DNA from: Streptococcus infantarius subsp. infantarius ATCC BAA-102
GTDB lineage: Bacteria; Bacillota; Bacilli; Lactobacillales; Streptococcaceae
Length of the DNA: 64,000 bases
Assembly (NCBI RefSeq): GCF_000154985.1
Contig: NZ_DS572682.1
Coordinates: 1 to 64,000, forward strand
Reading direction: 5' to 3'
Notes under the pieces: model-generated
Database searches by the model: none
What the model was told of the DNA's origin: nothing
What the model saw: the letters and a program-made list of their open reading frames with translations, nothing else
Position numbers and translations under genes: made by a program
Part shown: positions 46,480 through 56,226 of the stretch, in pieces
How the letters are laid out: each line of letters opens with the position of its first letter
How positions within the stretch are numbered: position 1 is the first letter of the stretch

Positions 46480-47944
46480 GTGTCAGTAAATTGGTAAGAA
46501 ATTGCTTTTGGTTTTTTTGGAGGTCTAGGACTCTTTCTCTTCAGTATTAAATATATGGGAGACGGTCTACAACAGGCTGCAGGAGACAGACTTCGTTTTT
46601 ATATCGACAAATATACGAGTAATCCTTTCTTAGGAATTCTTGTTGGTTTAGCCATGTCAGCTCTAATCCAATCAAGTTCAGGGGTAACAGTTATCACTGT
46701 TGGTCTTGTGTCAGCAGGACTTTTAACCTTGCTACAAGCGATTGGTATTGTCATGGGAGCCAATATCGGGACGACTGTGACGTCCTTTCTGATTGGTTTT
46801 AATTTGGGTGACTATGCACTCCCAATGATTTTTATTGGTGCCGCTTTGTTATTCTTCACGTCAAACTGACGTTTGAATAATATCGGGCGTATCATGTTTG
46901 GTGTTGGAGGAATTTTCTTCTCACTTAATATCATGGGGTGACGCCATGGGACTATTAAAAACTGTTCCAGCCTTTCAGGATTATTTAGCAACCTTAGGTG
47001 ACAAACCGATTATGGGTGTTTTGATTGGGACTGGATTGACCATGCTTATCCAATCATCAGCTGCCATTATTGGTATTTTACAAGGGTTATATGCAGGTCA
47101 TTTGCCTGACCTTCAAGGCTCAACTCCTATTCTTTTAGGAAGTAATATCGATACTTGTATCACAGCCGTGATAGCAGCGATTGGTTCAAATATCGCAGCC
47201 AAACGTGTGGCTGGTGCTCAAGTTCTCTTCAACGTTGTCGTAACAGTGCTCTTTATGATTCTTTTGGTGCCATTTACTAGCTTGATGCAATGGATGGAAG
47301 TTCATTTTAAATTGACACCAGCCATGACGGTTGCCTTTGCCACACAAGCCTTTGAAGCAGCATTCTTGTTTGTTGAAACATGTAATGAAAAATATGCTGA
47401 TAAGACATAAAAATTTGAAGATACTATCAATAATGTCGATGAAGAATTGACTAAATATTTGATTGACCTTTCAAGTGAACAATTGAATCAACACGAAAGT
47501 GAAATTTTATCAAGTATCTTAGATTCATCACGTGATTTGGAACGTATCGGTGACCACAGTATCAGCTTGGTGCATTTGATGGAGCATAATATTTCAAAAG
47601 ATATTACTTTCTCTCCAGTTGCTGTTCAAGAAATCGATCAACTTTACCATGAAACACATCGTATGATTTTGGATTCATTGAAAGTTGTTATTGATAACGA
47701 TCTGCCTTTAGCAAATGAGTTGGTAGATCGTCACAAAGATATCGCTCATTTGGAACGTCGCATCCGTAAGAATTACATCAAACGCATGAACAACGGTGAA
47801 TGTACACCACTTGCAGGGGTTAACTTCATCGATTTGATTACACCATGTACACGTATCACAGATCACGCACTTAACTTGGTTGAAAAGTACTTGAAAATCA
47901 AATTTAATCATACATTTAATACCTTTGAACCTTTTTGTTTTTGA
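46480..47944 (+). pseudogene. Na/Pi cotransporter (NptA/PhoU fusion type), multiply disrupted
   Basis: Originally a sodium-phosphate symporter with a C-terminal PhoU-like domain. Lesions from GTG 46480: TAA at codon 6 (MSVNW, then EIAFGFFGGLGLFLFS); TGA near 46867 after LLFFTSN; one extra G in GGGG at about 46937, breaking NIMGDAMGLLKTVPAF; an internal deletion joining MTVAFA to TQAFEAAFLFVET, which removes the last membrane helix and linker; and TAA at 47408 before KFEDTINNVDEELT. The duplicated QSSSG/QSSAA motifs and the PhoU part (RDLERIGDHS) remain readable. Certainly non-functional. Confidence 0.88.
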
Positions 47945-47957
47945 AGGTATTTTTTTG
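47917..47957 (+). terminator. Terminator at the end of the Na/Pi pseudogene
   Basis: AATACCTTT pairs with GAAGGTATT (one G-T) around a T-rich loop, followed by a T run; the pseudogene frame now runs into it. Confidence 0.75.
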
Positions 47958-47960
47958 AAT

Positions 47961-48025
47961 ACCAATTTAGAATTGGTCTAATTTTGGTATATACCATTTA
48001 CAAAAAAGCGCTTTTATTTTATAAT
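47961..48025 (+). promoter_or_regulatory. Promoter and NagR-like operators of nagA
   Basis: TTTACA (47997-48002) and TATAAT (48020-48025) are spaced by 17 bases. Upstream are two palindromes, ACCAATT-TAG-AATTGGT (47961-47977) and TTTGGTATATACCATT (about 47983-47998). The second resembles GntR-family NagR sites controlling nag genes and touches the -35 box. Confidence 0.6.
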
Positions 48026-48046
48026 ATAAGCATGGAGGCGATTCAA

Positions 48047-49195
48047 ATGACAAAATATATCAAAGCAGATGAATTTTACTATCCTTACCATGTTAAAGGT
48101 GCAGGTTACCTTGCTATCGAAGGCGATTCTTTTGGTGATTGGCAAGCAGAAGCACCGCATGGCGCAGACATTATAGATTATACAGGTTTTAGTGTGGCAC
48201 CTGGTTTAGTAGACACACATATCCATGGCTTTGCTGGTGTTGATGTCATGGACAATCATCAAGAAGTTTTTGAAACAATGAGTCAGGCTCTTTTGGGAGC
48301 TGGTGTTACAAGCTTTTTACCAACAGCTTTGACAGCATCATTTGAGACATTAGATGATATTTGTCGTACGGCAGCTGATTTTGCTGGTAAAGAAAGCGGT
48401 GCGCGTATCCAAGGACTTTTCTTTGAAGGACCTTATTTTACAGAAAAATACAAAGGGGCTCAAAACCCGTCTTATATGAAAAATCCTTCAACAGCAGAAC
48501 TTGATCAATGGCTTGACAGTTCAAAAGGCTTGTTGAAAAAAATTGCCTTGGCACCTGAGCGAGGCGAAGTCGAAGACTTTATCGATTATGCGACTCGTAA
48601 AAATGTGATTGTGGCTCTAGGACATTCAGATGCTACTTACCAGCAAGCAGCGCAAGCAGTCGAAGCAGGGGCATCTGTTTGGGTTCATGCTTATAATGGT
48701 ATGCGTGGTCTTAATCATCGTGAGCCAGGTATGGTCGGTGCAGTTTATGAACTACCAAATACCTATGCTGAGTTGATTTGTGATGGGCATCATGTGCATC
48801 CATCAGCATGTGATATTTTGATGCATCAAAAAGACCACGAACATGTTGTCCTGATTACGGATTGCATGAGTGCTGGTGGTCTTGAAGATGGCGATTATAT
48901 GCTTGGAGAATTTCCTGTTATCGTTGAAAAAGGAACAGCACGTTTGAAATCAAACGGTGCCCTTGCAGGCTCTATTCTTCAGTTGAAGGATGCTGTTAAA
49001 AATGTGGTTAATTGGGGAATCGCCTCAAAAGCGCAAGCCATTAGTATGGCAAGTCTCACAGCAGCAATCTCAGTTGGCATTGACGATAAATGTGGTCAAA
49101 TCAAAAAAGGACACAAAGCTGATTTTATCGTTCTAGACAAGGACCTTGACTTACGAGCAACATATCTAGGCGGACAAGAAGCCTGGAAAGCGTAA
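48047..49195 (+). CDS. nagA: N-acetylglucosamine-6-phosphate deacetylase
   Basis: Converts GlcNAc-6-P to glucosamine-6-P for catabolism or cell-wall precursor recycling. The 382-aa amidohydrolase has the metal-site VDTHIHGFAGVDVMD (about 57-71), FFEGPYF, ALGHSDA, HAYNGM and ITDCMSAGG. The start is ATG 48047 (MTKYIKADEF) after ATGGAGGCG; a longer frame begins inside the promoter and is rejected. Confidence 0.95.
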   Translation: MTKYIKADEFYYPYHVKGAGYLAIEGDSFGDWQAEAPHGADIIDYTGFSVAPGLVDTHIHGFAGVDVMDNHQEVFETMSQALLGAGVTSFLPTALTASFETLDDICRTAADFAGKESGARIQGLFFEGPYFTEKYKGAQNPSYMKNPSTAELDQWLDSSKGLLKKIALAPERGEVEDFIDYATRKNVIVALGHSDATYQQAAQAVEAGASVWVHAYNGMRGLNHREPGMVGAVYELPNTYAELICDGHHVHPSACDILMHQKDHEHVVLITDCMSAGGLEDGDYMLGEFPVIVEKGTARLKSNGALAGSILQLKDAVKNVVNWGIASKAQAISMASLTAAISVGIDDKCGQIKKGHKADFIVLDKDLDLRATYLGGQEAWKA

Positions 49196-49202
49196 TAGAC
49201 TA

Positions 49203-49238
49203 AAAGTTGAATTTACAGTAGTAGATTCAGCTTTTTTG
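49203..49238 (+). terminator. Terminator after nagA
   Basis: AAGTTGAAT pairs with ATTCAGCTT around a 15-base loop, followed by a run of six T. Confidence 0.75.
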
Positions 49239-49246
49239 ATACTTAC

Positions 49247-49275
49247 TAGACACTCAATTACATTTGTGCTAAAAT
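49247..49275 (+). promoter_or_regulatory. Promoter of the glyQS T-box transcript
   Basis: TAGACA and TAAAAT with a 17-base spacer and TGC before the -10 box. Confidence 0.65.
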
Positions 49276-49281
49276 AGCTGG

Positions 49282-49475
49282 TAAAGAGAGAAAGCCTCAT
49301 GGTGTTTCTTAGCGAGTCCGAGGTGGTGGAAGTCGGATGGAACTGAAATGAGTCGCTGGCGCTTTCGCTTAGCTAGGCTAAGTTAAAATCAGATAAATGA
49401 AGTAATAAAATAGGGTGGAACCGCGTTTTAACGCCCCTTATGAGGTATCATATGGGTGTGTTGGCGGTTTTTTAT
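49282..49475 (+). ncRNA. T-box riboswitch leader of glyQS
   Basis: Contains the canonical T-box AGGGTGGAACCGCG at 49412-49425, followed by a terminator whose far arm GGCGGTT at about 49463-49469 precedes a T run. Uncharged tRNA-Gly should stabilise antitermination. A candidate specifier GGA (Gly) is at 49339-49341 in GGATGGAACTG. Confidence 0.88.
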
Positions 49476-49542
49476 ATTGTAAAAAAGCTGATTTCCTTAG
49501 ATACTTCGCAAAAACTAAGTTAACAAAATAAGGAGTAGATGT

Positions 49543-50460
49543 ATGTCTAAAAAATTGACTTTCCAAGAAATTATTTTGACTTTGCAACAATTTTGGAACG
49601 ACCAAGGTTGTATGTTAATGCAAGCTTACGATAATGAAAAAGGTGCTGGTACAATGAGCCCTTACACATTCCTTCGTGCCATCGGTCCAGAACCATGGAA
49701 TGCAGCTTATGTAGAACCATCACGTCGTCCTGCAGATGGTCGTTACGGTGAAAACCCTAACCGTCTTTACCAACACCACCAATTCCAAGTTGTTATGAAA
49801 CCATCTCCATCTAACATTCAAGAACTTTACCTTGAATCATTGGAACGTTTGGGAATCAACACTTTGGAACACGATATCCGTTTCGTTGAAGATAACTGGG
49901 AAAACCCATCAACTGGTTCAGCTGGTCTTGGATGGGAAGTTTGGCTTGACGGTATGGAAATCACTCAATTTACTTACTTCCAACAAGTTGGTGGTTTGCA
50001 AACTGGTCCTGTAACTTCAGAAGTTACTTACGGTCTTGAACGCTTGGCATCATACATCCAAGAAGTGGATTCAGTTTATGATATCGAATGGGCTCCAGGT
50101 GTAAAATACGGTGAAATCTTCCTTCAACCAGAATTTGAACACTCAAAATACTCATTTGAAATTTCTAACCAAGACATGCTTCTTGAAAACTTTGAAAAAT
50201 TTGAAACAGAAGCAAAACGTTGCTTGGAAGAAAACTTGGTTCACCCAGCTTACGATTACGTTTTGAAATGTTCACACACGTTCAACTTGCTTGATGCGCG
50301 TGGAGCTGTTTCTGTAACAGAACGTGCTGGTTACATCGCTCGTATCCGTAACTTAGCTCGTGTCGTTGCTAAAACATTTGTTGCTGAACGTAAACGCCTT
50401 GGTTACCCATTACTTGATGAAGCAACACGTGAAAAACTTTTGAAGGAGGATGCTGAATAA
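49543..50460 (+). CDS. glyQ: Glycyl-tRNA synthetase alpha subunit
   Basis: Catalytic class II subunit of the bacterial alpha2-beta2 enzyme. The 305-aa protein has the motifs [35 protein letters not shown] and [26 protein letters not shown] precedes the ATG. Its stop shares a base with the glyS ATG (TAATG). Confidence 0.97.
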   Translation: MSKKLTFQEIILTLQQFWNDQGCMLMQAYDNEKGAGTMSPYTFLRAIGPEPWNAAYVEPSRRPADGRYGENPNRLYQHHQFQVVMKPSPSNIQELYLESLERLGINTLEHDIRFVEDNWENPSTGSAGLGWEVWLDGMEITQFTYFQQVGGLQTGPVTSEVTYGLERLASYIQEVDSVYDIEWAPGVKYGEIFLQPEFEHSKYSFEISNQDMLLENFEKFETEAKRCLEENLVHPAYDYVLKCSHTFNLLDARGAVSVTERAGYIARIRNLARVVAKTFVAERKRLGYPLLDEATREKLLKEDAE

Positions 50461-52499
50461 TGGCTAAAAATTTACTTGTAGAACTTGGTTTAGAAGAATT
50501 ACCAGCTTATGTTGTTACTCCAAGTGAAAAACAACTTGGCGACCGCATGGCAGCATTTTTGAAAGAAAAACGTTTGGCTTTTGAAGGCATTCAAACCTTC
50601 TCAACACCACGTCGTTTGGCTGTTCGTGTTCTTGGACTTGCAGATGCTCAAACTGATTTGACAGAAGACTTCAAAGGTCCTTCTAAAAAAATTGCTTTGG
50701 ATGCTGAAGGTAATTTTACAAAAGCTGCTCAAGGTTTTGTTCGTGGTAAAGGTTTGACAACTGATGACATCGAATTCCGCGAAGTCAAAGGTGAAGAATA
50801 TGTCTACGTTACAAAACACGAAGCAGGAAAAGCTGCTAAAGAAGTCCTTGTTGACATTCCAGAAATTTTGTCAGTTATGACTTTCCCAGTAAACATGCAC
50901 TGGGCAAACAATACATTTGAATACATTCGCCCAGTCCACACATTGACTGTACTTCTTGATGACGAAGCTCTTGACCTTGACTTCTTGGATATCCACTCAG
51001 GTCGCGTGAGCCGTGGTCACCGTTTCCTTGGTCACGAAACAGAAATCACAACTGCTGATTCATACGAAGAAGATTTGCGTAAAGTCTTTGTTATCGCTGA
51101 CGCAAAAGAACGTCAAGACATGATTGTTAACCAAATCAAAGCTATCGAAAAAGCTCAAAACGTTCGCGTTGAAATCGATGACGAATTGCTTAATGAAGTG
51201 CTTAACTTGGTTGAATACCCAACTGCCTTCATGGGAAGCTTCGATACTAAATACCTTGAAGTTCCAGAAGAAGTGCTTGTGACATCAATGAAAAACCACC
51301 AACGTTACTTCGTTGTTCGTGACCTTGATGGTAACTTGATGCCAAACTTCATCTCAGTTCGTAATGGTAATGAAAACCACATCGAAAACGTTATTAAAGG
51401 TAACGAAAAAGTGCTTGTCGCTCGTTTGGAAGATGGTGAATTCTTCTGGCGTGAAGACCAAAAACTTAAAATCGCTGACCTTGTCGCGAAACTTGATAAC
51501 GTAACATTCCACGAAAAAATTGGTTCACTTTCAGAACACATGAAACGTAGCAAAGTGATTGCTGCTTACCTTGCTGAAAAAGCTGGCGCTTCTGCTGAAG
51601 AAAACAAAGCACTTGCACGAGCTGCCGAAATCTACAAATTTGACCTATTGACTGGTATGGTTGGTGAATTTGACGAATTGCAAGGTATTATGGGTGAAAA
51701 ATATGCCCTTCTTGCTGGTGAAGATGCCGCAGTAGCAACAGCTATTCGCGAACACTATCTTCCTAACTCAGCTGATGGTGACCTTCCAGAAACTAAAGTT
51801 GGTGCACTTTTGGCACTTGCTGATAAATTGGATACAATCCTATCATTCTTTTCAGTTGGCTTGATTCCATCAGGTTCAAACGACCCATACGCTCTTCGTC
51901 GTGCGACAGCTGGTGTGGTTCGTATCATGGATGCCTTTGGTTTGAAAATTCCAATGGATGAATTGGTTGACAACCTTTACGCTTTATCATTTGATAGCTT
52001 GACATACGAACACAAAGCAGAAGTGATGGACTTCATTCGTGCACGTGTTGAAAAAATGATGAACAAATCAGTTTCTAAAGACATTAAAGAAGCTGTTCTT
52101 GCTGGTTCAAACTTTGTTGTTGCTGAAATGCTTGAAGCTGCTGACGCTCTTGTTGAAGCAAGCAAAGCAGAAGGCTACAAAGCCGCTGTTGAAAGTCTTT
52201 CACGTGTCTTCAACCTTGCTGAAAAAGCACAAGCAGGTGTAGCAGTTGATGCTAACTTGTTTGAAAATGATGAAGAAAAAGCTTTGGCACAAGCCGCAGC
52301 TGACCTAAACTTGACTGGTTCTGCTAGCGATAAATTGGCACAATTATTTGCTCTAAGCTCAGTTATCGACAAATTCTTTGACAATACAATGGTTATGGTG
52401 GATAATGAAGCTGTTAAAAATAACCGTTTAGCTATTCTTGCTGAATTGACAGCAAAAGCAAGCAGCGTTGCCGCATTTAACAAATTGAATACCAAATAA
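50460..52499 (+). CDS. glyS: Glycyl-tRNA synthetase beta subunit
   Basis: tRNA-recognition subunit, 679 aa, of normal length, with [16 protein letters not shown] at the start, the HD-like segment around [32 protein letters not shown], and a C-terminal anticodon-binding domain (DALV-type). Translationally coupled to glyQ. Confidence 0.97.
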   Translation: MAKNLLVELGLEELPAYVVTPSEKQLGDRMAAFLKEKRLAFEGIQTFSTPRRLAVRVLGLADAQTDLTEDFKGPSKKIALDAEGNFTKAAQGFVRGKGLTTDDIEFREVKGEEYVYVTKHEAGKAAKEVLVDIPEILSVMTFPVNMHWANNTFEYIRPVHTLTVLLDDEALDLDFLDIHSGRVSRGHRFLGHETEITTADSYEEDLRKVFVIADAKERQDMIVNQIKAIEKAQNVRVEIDDELLNEVLNLVEYPTAFMGSFDTKYLEVPEEVLVTSMKNHQRYFVVRDLDGNLMPNFISVRNGNENHIENVIKGNEKVLVARLEDGEFFWREDQKLKIADLVAKLDNVTFHEKIGSLSEHMKRSKVIAAYLAEKAGASAEENKALARAAEIYKFDLLTGMVGEFDELQGIMGEKYALLAGEDAAVATAIREHYLPNSADGDLPETKVGALLALADKLDTILSFFSVGLIPSGSNDPYALRRATAGVVRIMDAFGLKIPMDELVDNLYALSFDSLTYEHKAEVMDFIRARVEKMMNKSVSKDIKEAVLAGSNFVVAEMLEAADALVEASKAEGYKAAVESLSRVFNLAEKAQAGVAVDANLFENDEEKALAQAAADLNLTGSASDKLAQLFALSSVIDKFFDNTMVMVDNEAVKNNRLAILAELTAKASSVAAFNKLNTK

Positions 52500-52504
52500 A
52501 CTTA

Positions 52505-52531
52505 AGAAATCTACTCTTTGAGTAGATTTCT
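52505..52531 (+). terminator. Terminator after glyS
   Basis: AGAAATCTACT pairs perfectly with AGTAGATTTCT around a 5-base loop; the T run after it is poor. Confidence 0.7.
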
Positions 52532-52629
52532 GGCGTATATCAGACTTCTTAGTTTAGAGGTTTTGGTAAATTATAGAAAGGAAATAACGTTTAAACATAA
52601 TTTAGACGTTAGGTGAGTCTTACTCATGA

Positions 52630-52884
52630 ATGAAAAAAAAATTACAACGTATTAATGAACTTGCACGCAAGAAAAAAACAGTTGGTTTGACTGGTCCAGA
52701 AAAAGTTGAACAGGCTAAATTGCGTAAAGAGTATATTGAAGGTTACCGTCATTCACTTCTTCACCACATCTCTGGTATTAAAATCGTCGATGAAGATGGA
52801 AATGATGTGACACCAGAAAAACTTCGTCAATTGCAACGTGAACGTGGTTTGCACGGTCGTAGCCTTGACGATCCAAATTCATAA
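52630..52884 (+). CDS. DUF896 family protein
   Basis: An 84-aa protein of the small UPF0291/DUF896 family ([44 protein letters not shown]). Function is not established, though family members have been linked to stress responses in Bacillus. The frame opens at ATG 52630, but the ribosome site AGGTGAG (52611-52617) is ideally spaced for ATG 52626, which is out of frame because of the nine-A run at 52633-52641. With eight A the protein would start [12 protein letters not shown]. Confidence 0.85.
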   Translation: MKKKLQRINELARKKKTVGLTGPEKVEQAKLRKEYIEGYRHSLLHHISGIKIVDEDGNDVTPEKLRQLQRERGLHGRSLDDPNS

Positions 52885-53035
52885 GAAAATCGCTCAGCTA
52901 TGTTTAGCTGGGCTTTTTTAGAAACTGCTTACAAGAAAGCAAATGACAATTTAATTTAAAAAGTCAAGTTTTTTATGATATAATAGAATCCGAACAATAA
53001 TACTTTAAGTCCTTAAAAACAGAAAGGTTTCACTC

Positions 53036-55021
53036 ATGACATTTGATGCTATTGATCAGTTGGCAGTAAACACTGTCCGTACGCTCTCAATTGATGCCAT
53101 TCAGGCAGCCAATTCAGGTCACCCAGGCCTTCCAATGGGAGCTGCACCTATGGCTTACGTTCTTTGGAATCATGTAATGAATGTTAATCCAAAGACAAGT
53201 CGTTCTTGGTCTAACCGCGACCGTTTCGTATTGTCTGCTGGTCACGGTTCTGCTCTTTTGTATAGCCTACTTCACTTATCAGGCTACGATGTAACAATCG
53301 ATGACTTGAAGAACTTCCGTCAATGGGGTTCAAAAACACCAGGTCACCCAGAAGTTAACCACACTGATGGTGTAGAAGCAACTACAGGACCACTTGGTCA
53401 AGGTATCGCTAACGCTGTTGGTATGGCAATGGCAGAAGCTCACTTAGCTGCTAAATTTAACAAACCAGGCTTTGATATTGTAGACCACTACACTTATGCT
53501 TTGCATGGTGATGGTTGTTTGATGGAAGGTGTCAGCCAAGAAGCTGCTAGTCTTGCAGGTCACTTAAAACTTGGTAAATTAGTCCTTCTCTACGATTCAA
53601 ACGACATCTCACTTGATGGTCCAACATCAAAAGCCTTTACAGAAGATATTAAAGGTAAATTCGAAGCTTACGGTTGGCAACATATCTTGGTTAAAGATGG
53701 TAACGACCTTGAAGCTATTGCTAAAGCTATCGAAGAAGCTAAAGCTGAAACAGAAAAACCATCTATCATCGAAGTGAAAACAATCATTGGTTTCGGTGCT
53801 GAAAAACAAGGTACATCAGCTGTTCACGGTGCCCCTCTTGGTGTTGATGGAATTGCTTATGCTAAAAAATCTTACGGTTGGGAATATCCAGAATTCACAG
53901 TACCAGAAGAAGTTGCTAAACGCTTTGAAGTTGGTATTAAATTCCGTGGTGAAGCTGCTGAAAACGCATGGGAAACTAAATTCCGTGAATACGAAGCTGC
54001 TTACCCAGAATTAGCTGCTGAATACAAAGCTGCATTTGCTAACAAACCGGTTGACGTGAAACTTGACGACTTCGAACTTGGAACTAGCCTTGCTAGCCGT
54101 TCATCAAGTCAACAAGCTATCCAACAAATCTCAGCTCAAGTCCCATCATTCTGGGGTGGTTCAGCTGACCTTTCTGCATCAAATAATACAATGGTCAAGG
54201 TAGAATCTGATTTCCAACCAGATAACTACCTTGGTCGTAACATCTGGTTTGGTGTTCGTGAATTTGCCATGGCAGCTGCCATGAACGGTATTGCCCTTCA
54301 TGGTGGTACTCGTGTTTACGGTGGTACATTCTTCGTATTCTCAAACTACCTTCTTCCAGCTGTTCGTATGGCTGCTCTTCAACAATTACCAACGGTTTAT
54401 GTCATGACGCATGATTCAATCGCTGTCGGTGAAGACGGACCAACTCACGAACCAGTTGAACAATTGGCTAGCGTTCGTTCTATGCCTAACCTTAACGTTA
54501 TCCGCCCTGCTGACGGTAACGAAACAAATGCTGCATGGAAACGTGCTCTTGCTGAAACTGATCGTCCAACAATGCTCATCTTGACACGTCAAAATCTTCC
54601 TGTCCTTGAAGGAACAAAAGAATTGGCAGCAGAAGGTGTTAATAAAGGTGCTTATATCCTTTCAGAAGCAAAAGGTGACCTTGACGGTATCCTTATTGCA
54701 ACAGGTTCTGAAGTGAAATTGGCGCTTGATACGCAAGCTGCTTTGGAAGCAAAAGGTGTTCATGTTCGTGTGGTTTCAATGCCAGCACAAAACATCTTTG
54801 ACGAACAAGACGCTGCTTATAAAGAAAGCATTCTTCCAGCTAACGTCACAAAACGTTTGGCTATCGAAGCTGGTTCAAGCTTTGGTTGGGGCAAATACGT
54901 TGGTCTCCAAGGTAAAACTCTTACAATCGATACTTGGGGAGCTTCTGCACCAGGTGCTAAAATCTTTGAAGGATATGGATTCACAGTTGATAACGCTGTT
55001 AGCCTTTACGAATCATTGTAA
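53036..55021 (+). CDS. tkt: Transketolase
   Basis: Thiamine-diphosphate enzyme of the pentose phosphate pathway, 661 aa. The cofactor motif begins [18 protein letters not shown] (about 157-174) and ends near NDISL; substrate-binding His residues lie in SGHPGLPMG and SAGHGS; the pyrimidine domain has [13 protein letters not shown] and [22 protein letters not shown] lies before the ATG. Monocistronic. Confidence 0.96.
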   Translation: MTFDAIDQLAVNTVRTLSIDAIQAANSGHPGLPMGAAPMAYVLWNHVMNVNPKTSRSWSNRDRFVLSAGHGSALLYSLLHLSGYDVTIDDLKNFRQWGSKTPGHPEVNHTDGVEATTGPLGQGIANAVGMAMAEAHLAAKFNKPGFDIVDHYTYALHGDGCLMEGVSQEAASLAGHLKLGKLVLLYDSNDISLDGPTSKAFTEDIKGKFEAYGWQHILVKDGNDLEAIAKAIEEAKAETEKPSIIEVKTIIGFGAEKQGTSAVHGAPLGVDGIAYAKKSYGWEYPEFTVPEEVAKRFEVGIKFRGEAAENAWETKFREYEAAYPELAAEYKAAFANKPVDVKLDDFELGTSLASRSSSQQAIQQISAQVPSFWGGSADLSASNNTMVKVESDFQPDNYLGRNIWFGVREFAMAAAMNGIALHGGTRVYGGTFFVFSNYLLPAVRMAALQQLPTVYVMTHDSIAVGEDGPTHEPVEQLASVRSMPNLNVIRPADGNETNAAWKRALAETDRPTMLILTRQNLPVLEGTKELAAEGVNKGAYILSEAKGDLDGILIATGSEVKLALDTQAALEAKGVHVRVVSMPAQNIFDEQDAAYKESILPANVTKRLAIEAGSSFGWGKYVGLQGKTLTIDTWGASAPGAKIFEGYGFTVDNAVSLYESL

Positions 55022-55038
55022 TCCTTAATAAATGATTA

Positions 55039-55072
55039 TAAAAAGTCCTTGCTTTTGGCAAGGGCTTTTTAT
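55039..55072 (+). terminator. Terminator after tkt
   Basis: AAAAGTCCTTGC pairs with GCAAGGGCTTTTT around a short loop, followed by T. Confidence 0.88.
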
Positions 55073-55175
55073 AATCATTTGACAAATAGTGTAAGAAAGG
55101 GTAAGATATTGTAAAAGTTATTTTGTCTTATTTTAATAGTACAAATGTATTTAATTTGGGAGAGGGGGAGATTTA

Positions 55176-55469
55176 ATGGATGAAAGATGTAGCAAGCTAT
55201 ATTCAGCTATTAAAGTCGCTTATGAAGATATGGTCGTTAGACAGGACGTGAAATTATCTAAAATTTTGCTGTCAGCGTCTAATGAAGTGATTAAGAGTAG
55301 AGATGCTGGTTTATGCGCTTTGCATTTAGACTGTGACTTGAATCTTTACAGTGCTCATACTGATTTAACACTCCCACGAGGTGTTGAGGAATTAAAAAAA
55401 TTAACTCAAAAGTGGGCAGCAGAATATTATGAGAAAAAGGAAGTTTCAAAGTGGATAAAGCCACTTTGA
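55176..55469 (+). CDS. Enterocin A-immunity-like protein (orphan)
   Basis: A 97-aa all-helical protein whose size and pattern resemble class IIa bacteriocin immunity proteins (EntA_Immun): an N-terminal helix (SKLYSAIKVAYEDM), a middle helix pair, and the C-terminal TDLTLPRGVEELKKLTQKWA segment. GAGAGGGGGAG lies upstream of ATG 55176. No bacteriocin precursor or processing gene is nearby, so it may give resistance to competitors. The assignment rests on weak similarity and fold pattern. It is followed after 21 bases by an ABC exporter. Confidence 0.6.
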   Translation: MDERCSKLYSAIKVAYEDMVVRQDVKLSKILLSASNEVIKSRDAGLCALHLDCDLNLYSAHTDLTLPRGVEELKKLTQKWAAEYYEKKEVSKWIKPL

Positions 55470-55490
55470 GGAGATTAGGAGGAAAGAAAA

Positions 55491-56222
55491 ATGATTCGTT
55501 TTGAACATGTTTCAAAATTATACGGAGACAAGGAGGCACTTAGTGATTTAAATGTAACCATTGAAAATGGGGAAATTTTTGGTTTGATTGGTCATAATGG
55601 TGCTGGTAAAACAACGACTATCAGCATTTTAACGTCAATCATTGATGCGACTTATGGTGAAATTTATGTGGATGATTTGGCTTTATCAGAACATCGTGAT
55701 GACATTAAAAAACGTATTGGTTATGTTCCAGATTCACCAGATTTATTCTTGAATTTGACAGCTAGTGAGTATTGGCATTTCTTGGCAAAGATTTACGGCG
55801 TTGCTGAAAAAGAGGTTGATGAACGTATTGACCGCTTATCACATTTATTTGATATTGCTGAGCATGTTAATGATTTGATTGAAAGTTTCTCACATGGGAT
55901 GCGTCAAAAAGTCATTGTGATTGGAGCTTTGATTTCAAATCCTGATATTTGGATTTTGGATGAGCCTTTAACTGGTCTTGACCCGCAAGCTTCTTTTGAT
56001 TTGAAAGAGATGATGAAAGAGCATGCGCGTGGTGGCAATACCGTTCTTTTTTCAACACATGTCTTGGCTGTTGCAGAGCAATTGTGTGACCGTATTGGGA
56101 TTTTAAAAGAAGGCAAATTGATTTTTGTTGGTTCTTTGGATGAGCTAAAAGCAAATTATCCTGACAAAGATTTGGAAAGCATTTACCTAGAACTTGCTGG
56201 ACGCAAGGTGAAAGAGGGGTGA
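55491..56222 (+). CDS. ABC transporter ATP-binding protein
   Basis: A 243-aa ATPase with Walker A GHNGAGKTT at about 37-45, signature ESFSHGMRQK, Walker B IWILDEPLTGLDP and H-loop STHVLAVA. Similar to the NatA/EcsA type of drug or lantibiotic exporters. AGGAGGAAAGAAAA precedes the ATG. The partner permease follows after four bases. Substrate unknown. Confidence 0.9.
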   Translation: MIRFEHVSKLYGDKEALSDLNVTIENGEIFGLIGHNGAGKTTTISILTSIIDATYGEIYVDDLALSEHRDDIKKRIGYVPDSPDLFLNLTASEYWHFLAKIYGVAEKEVDERIDRLSHLFDIAEHVNDLIESFSHGMRQKVIVIGALISNPDIWILDEPLTGLDPQASFDLKEMMKEHARGGNTVLFSTHVLAVAEQLCDRIGILKEGKLIFVGSLDELKANYPDKDLESIYLELAGRKVKEG

Positions 56223-56226
56223 GTGT

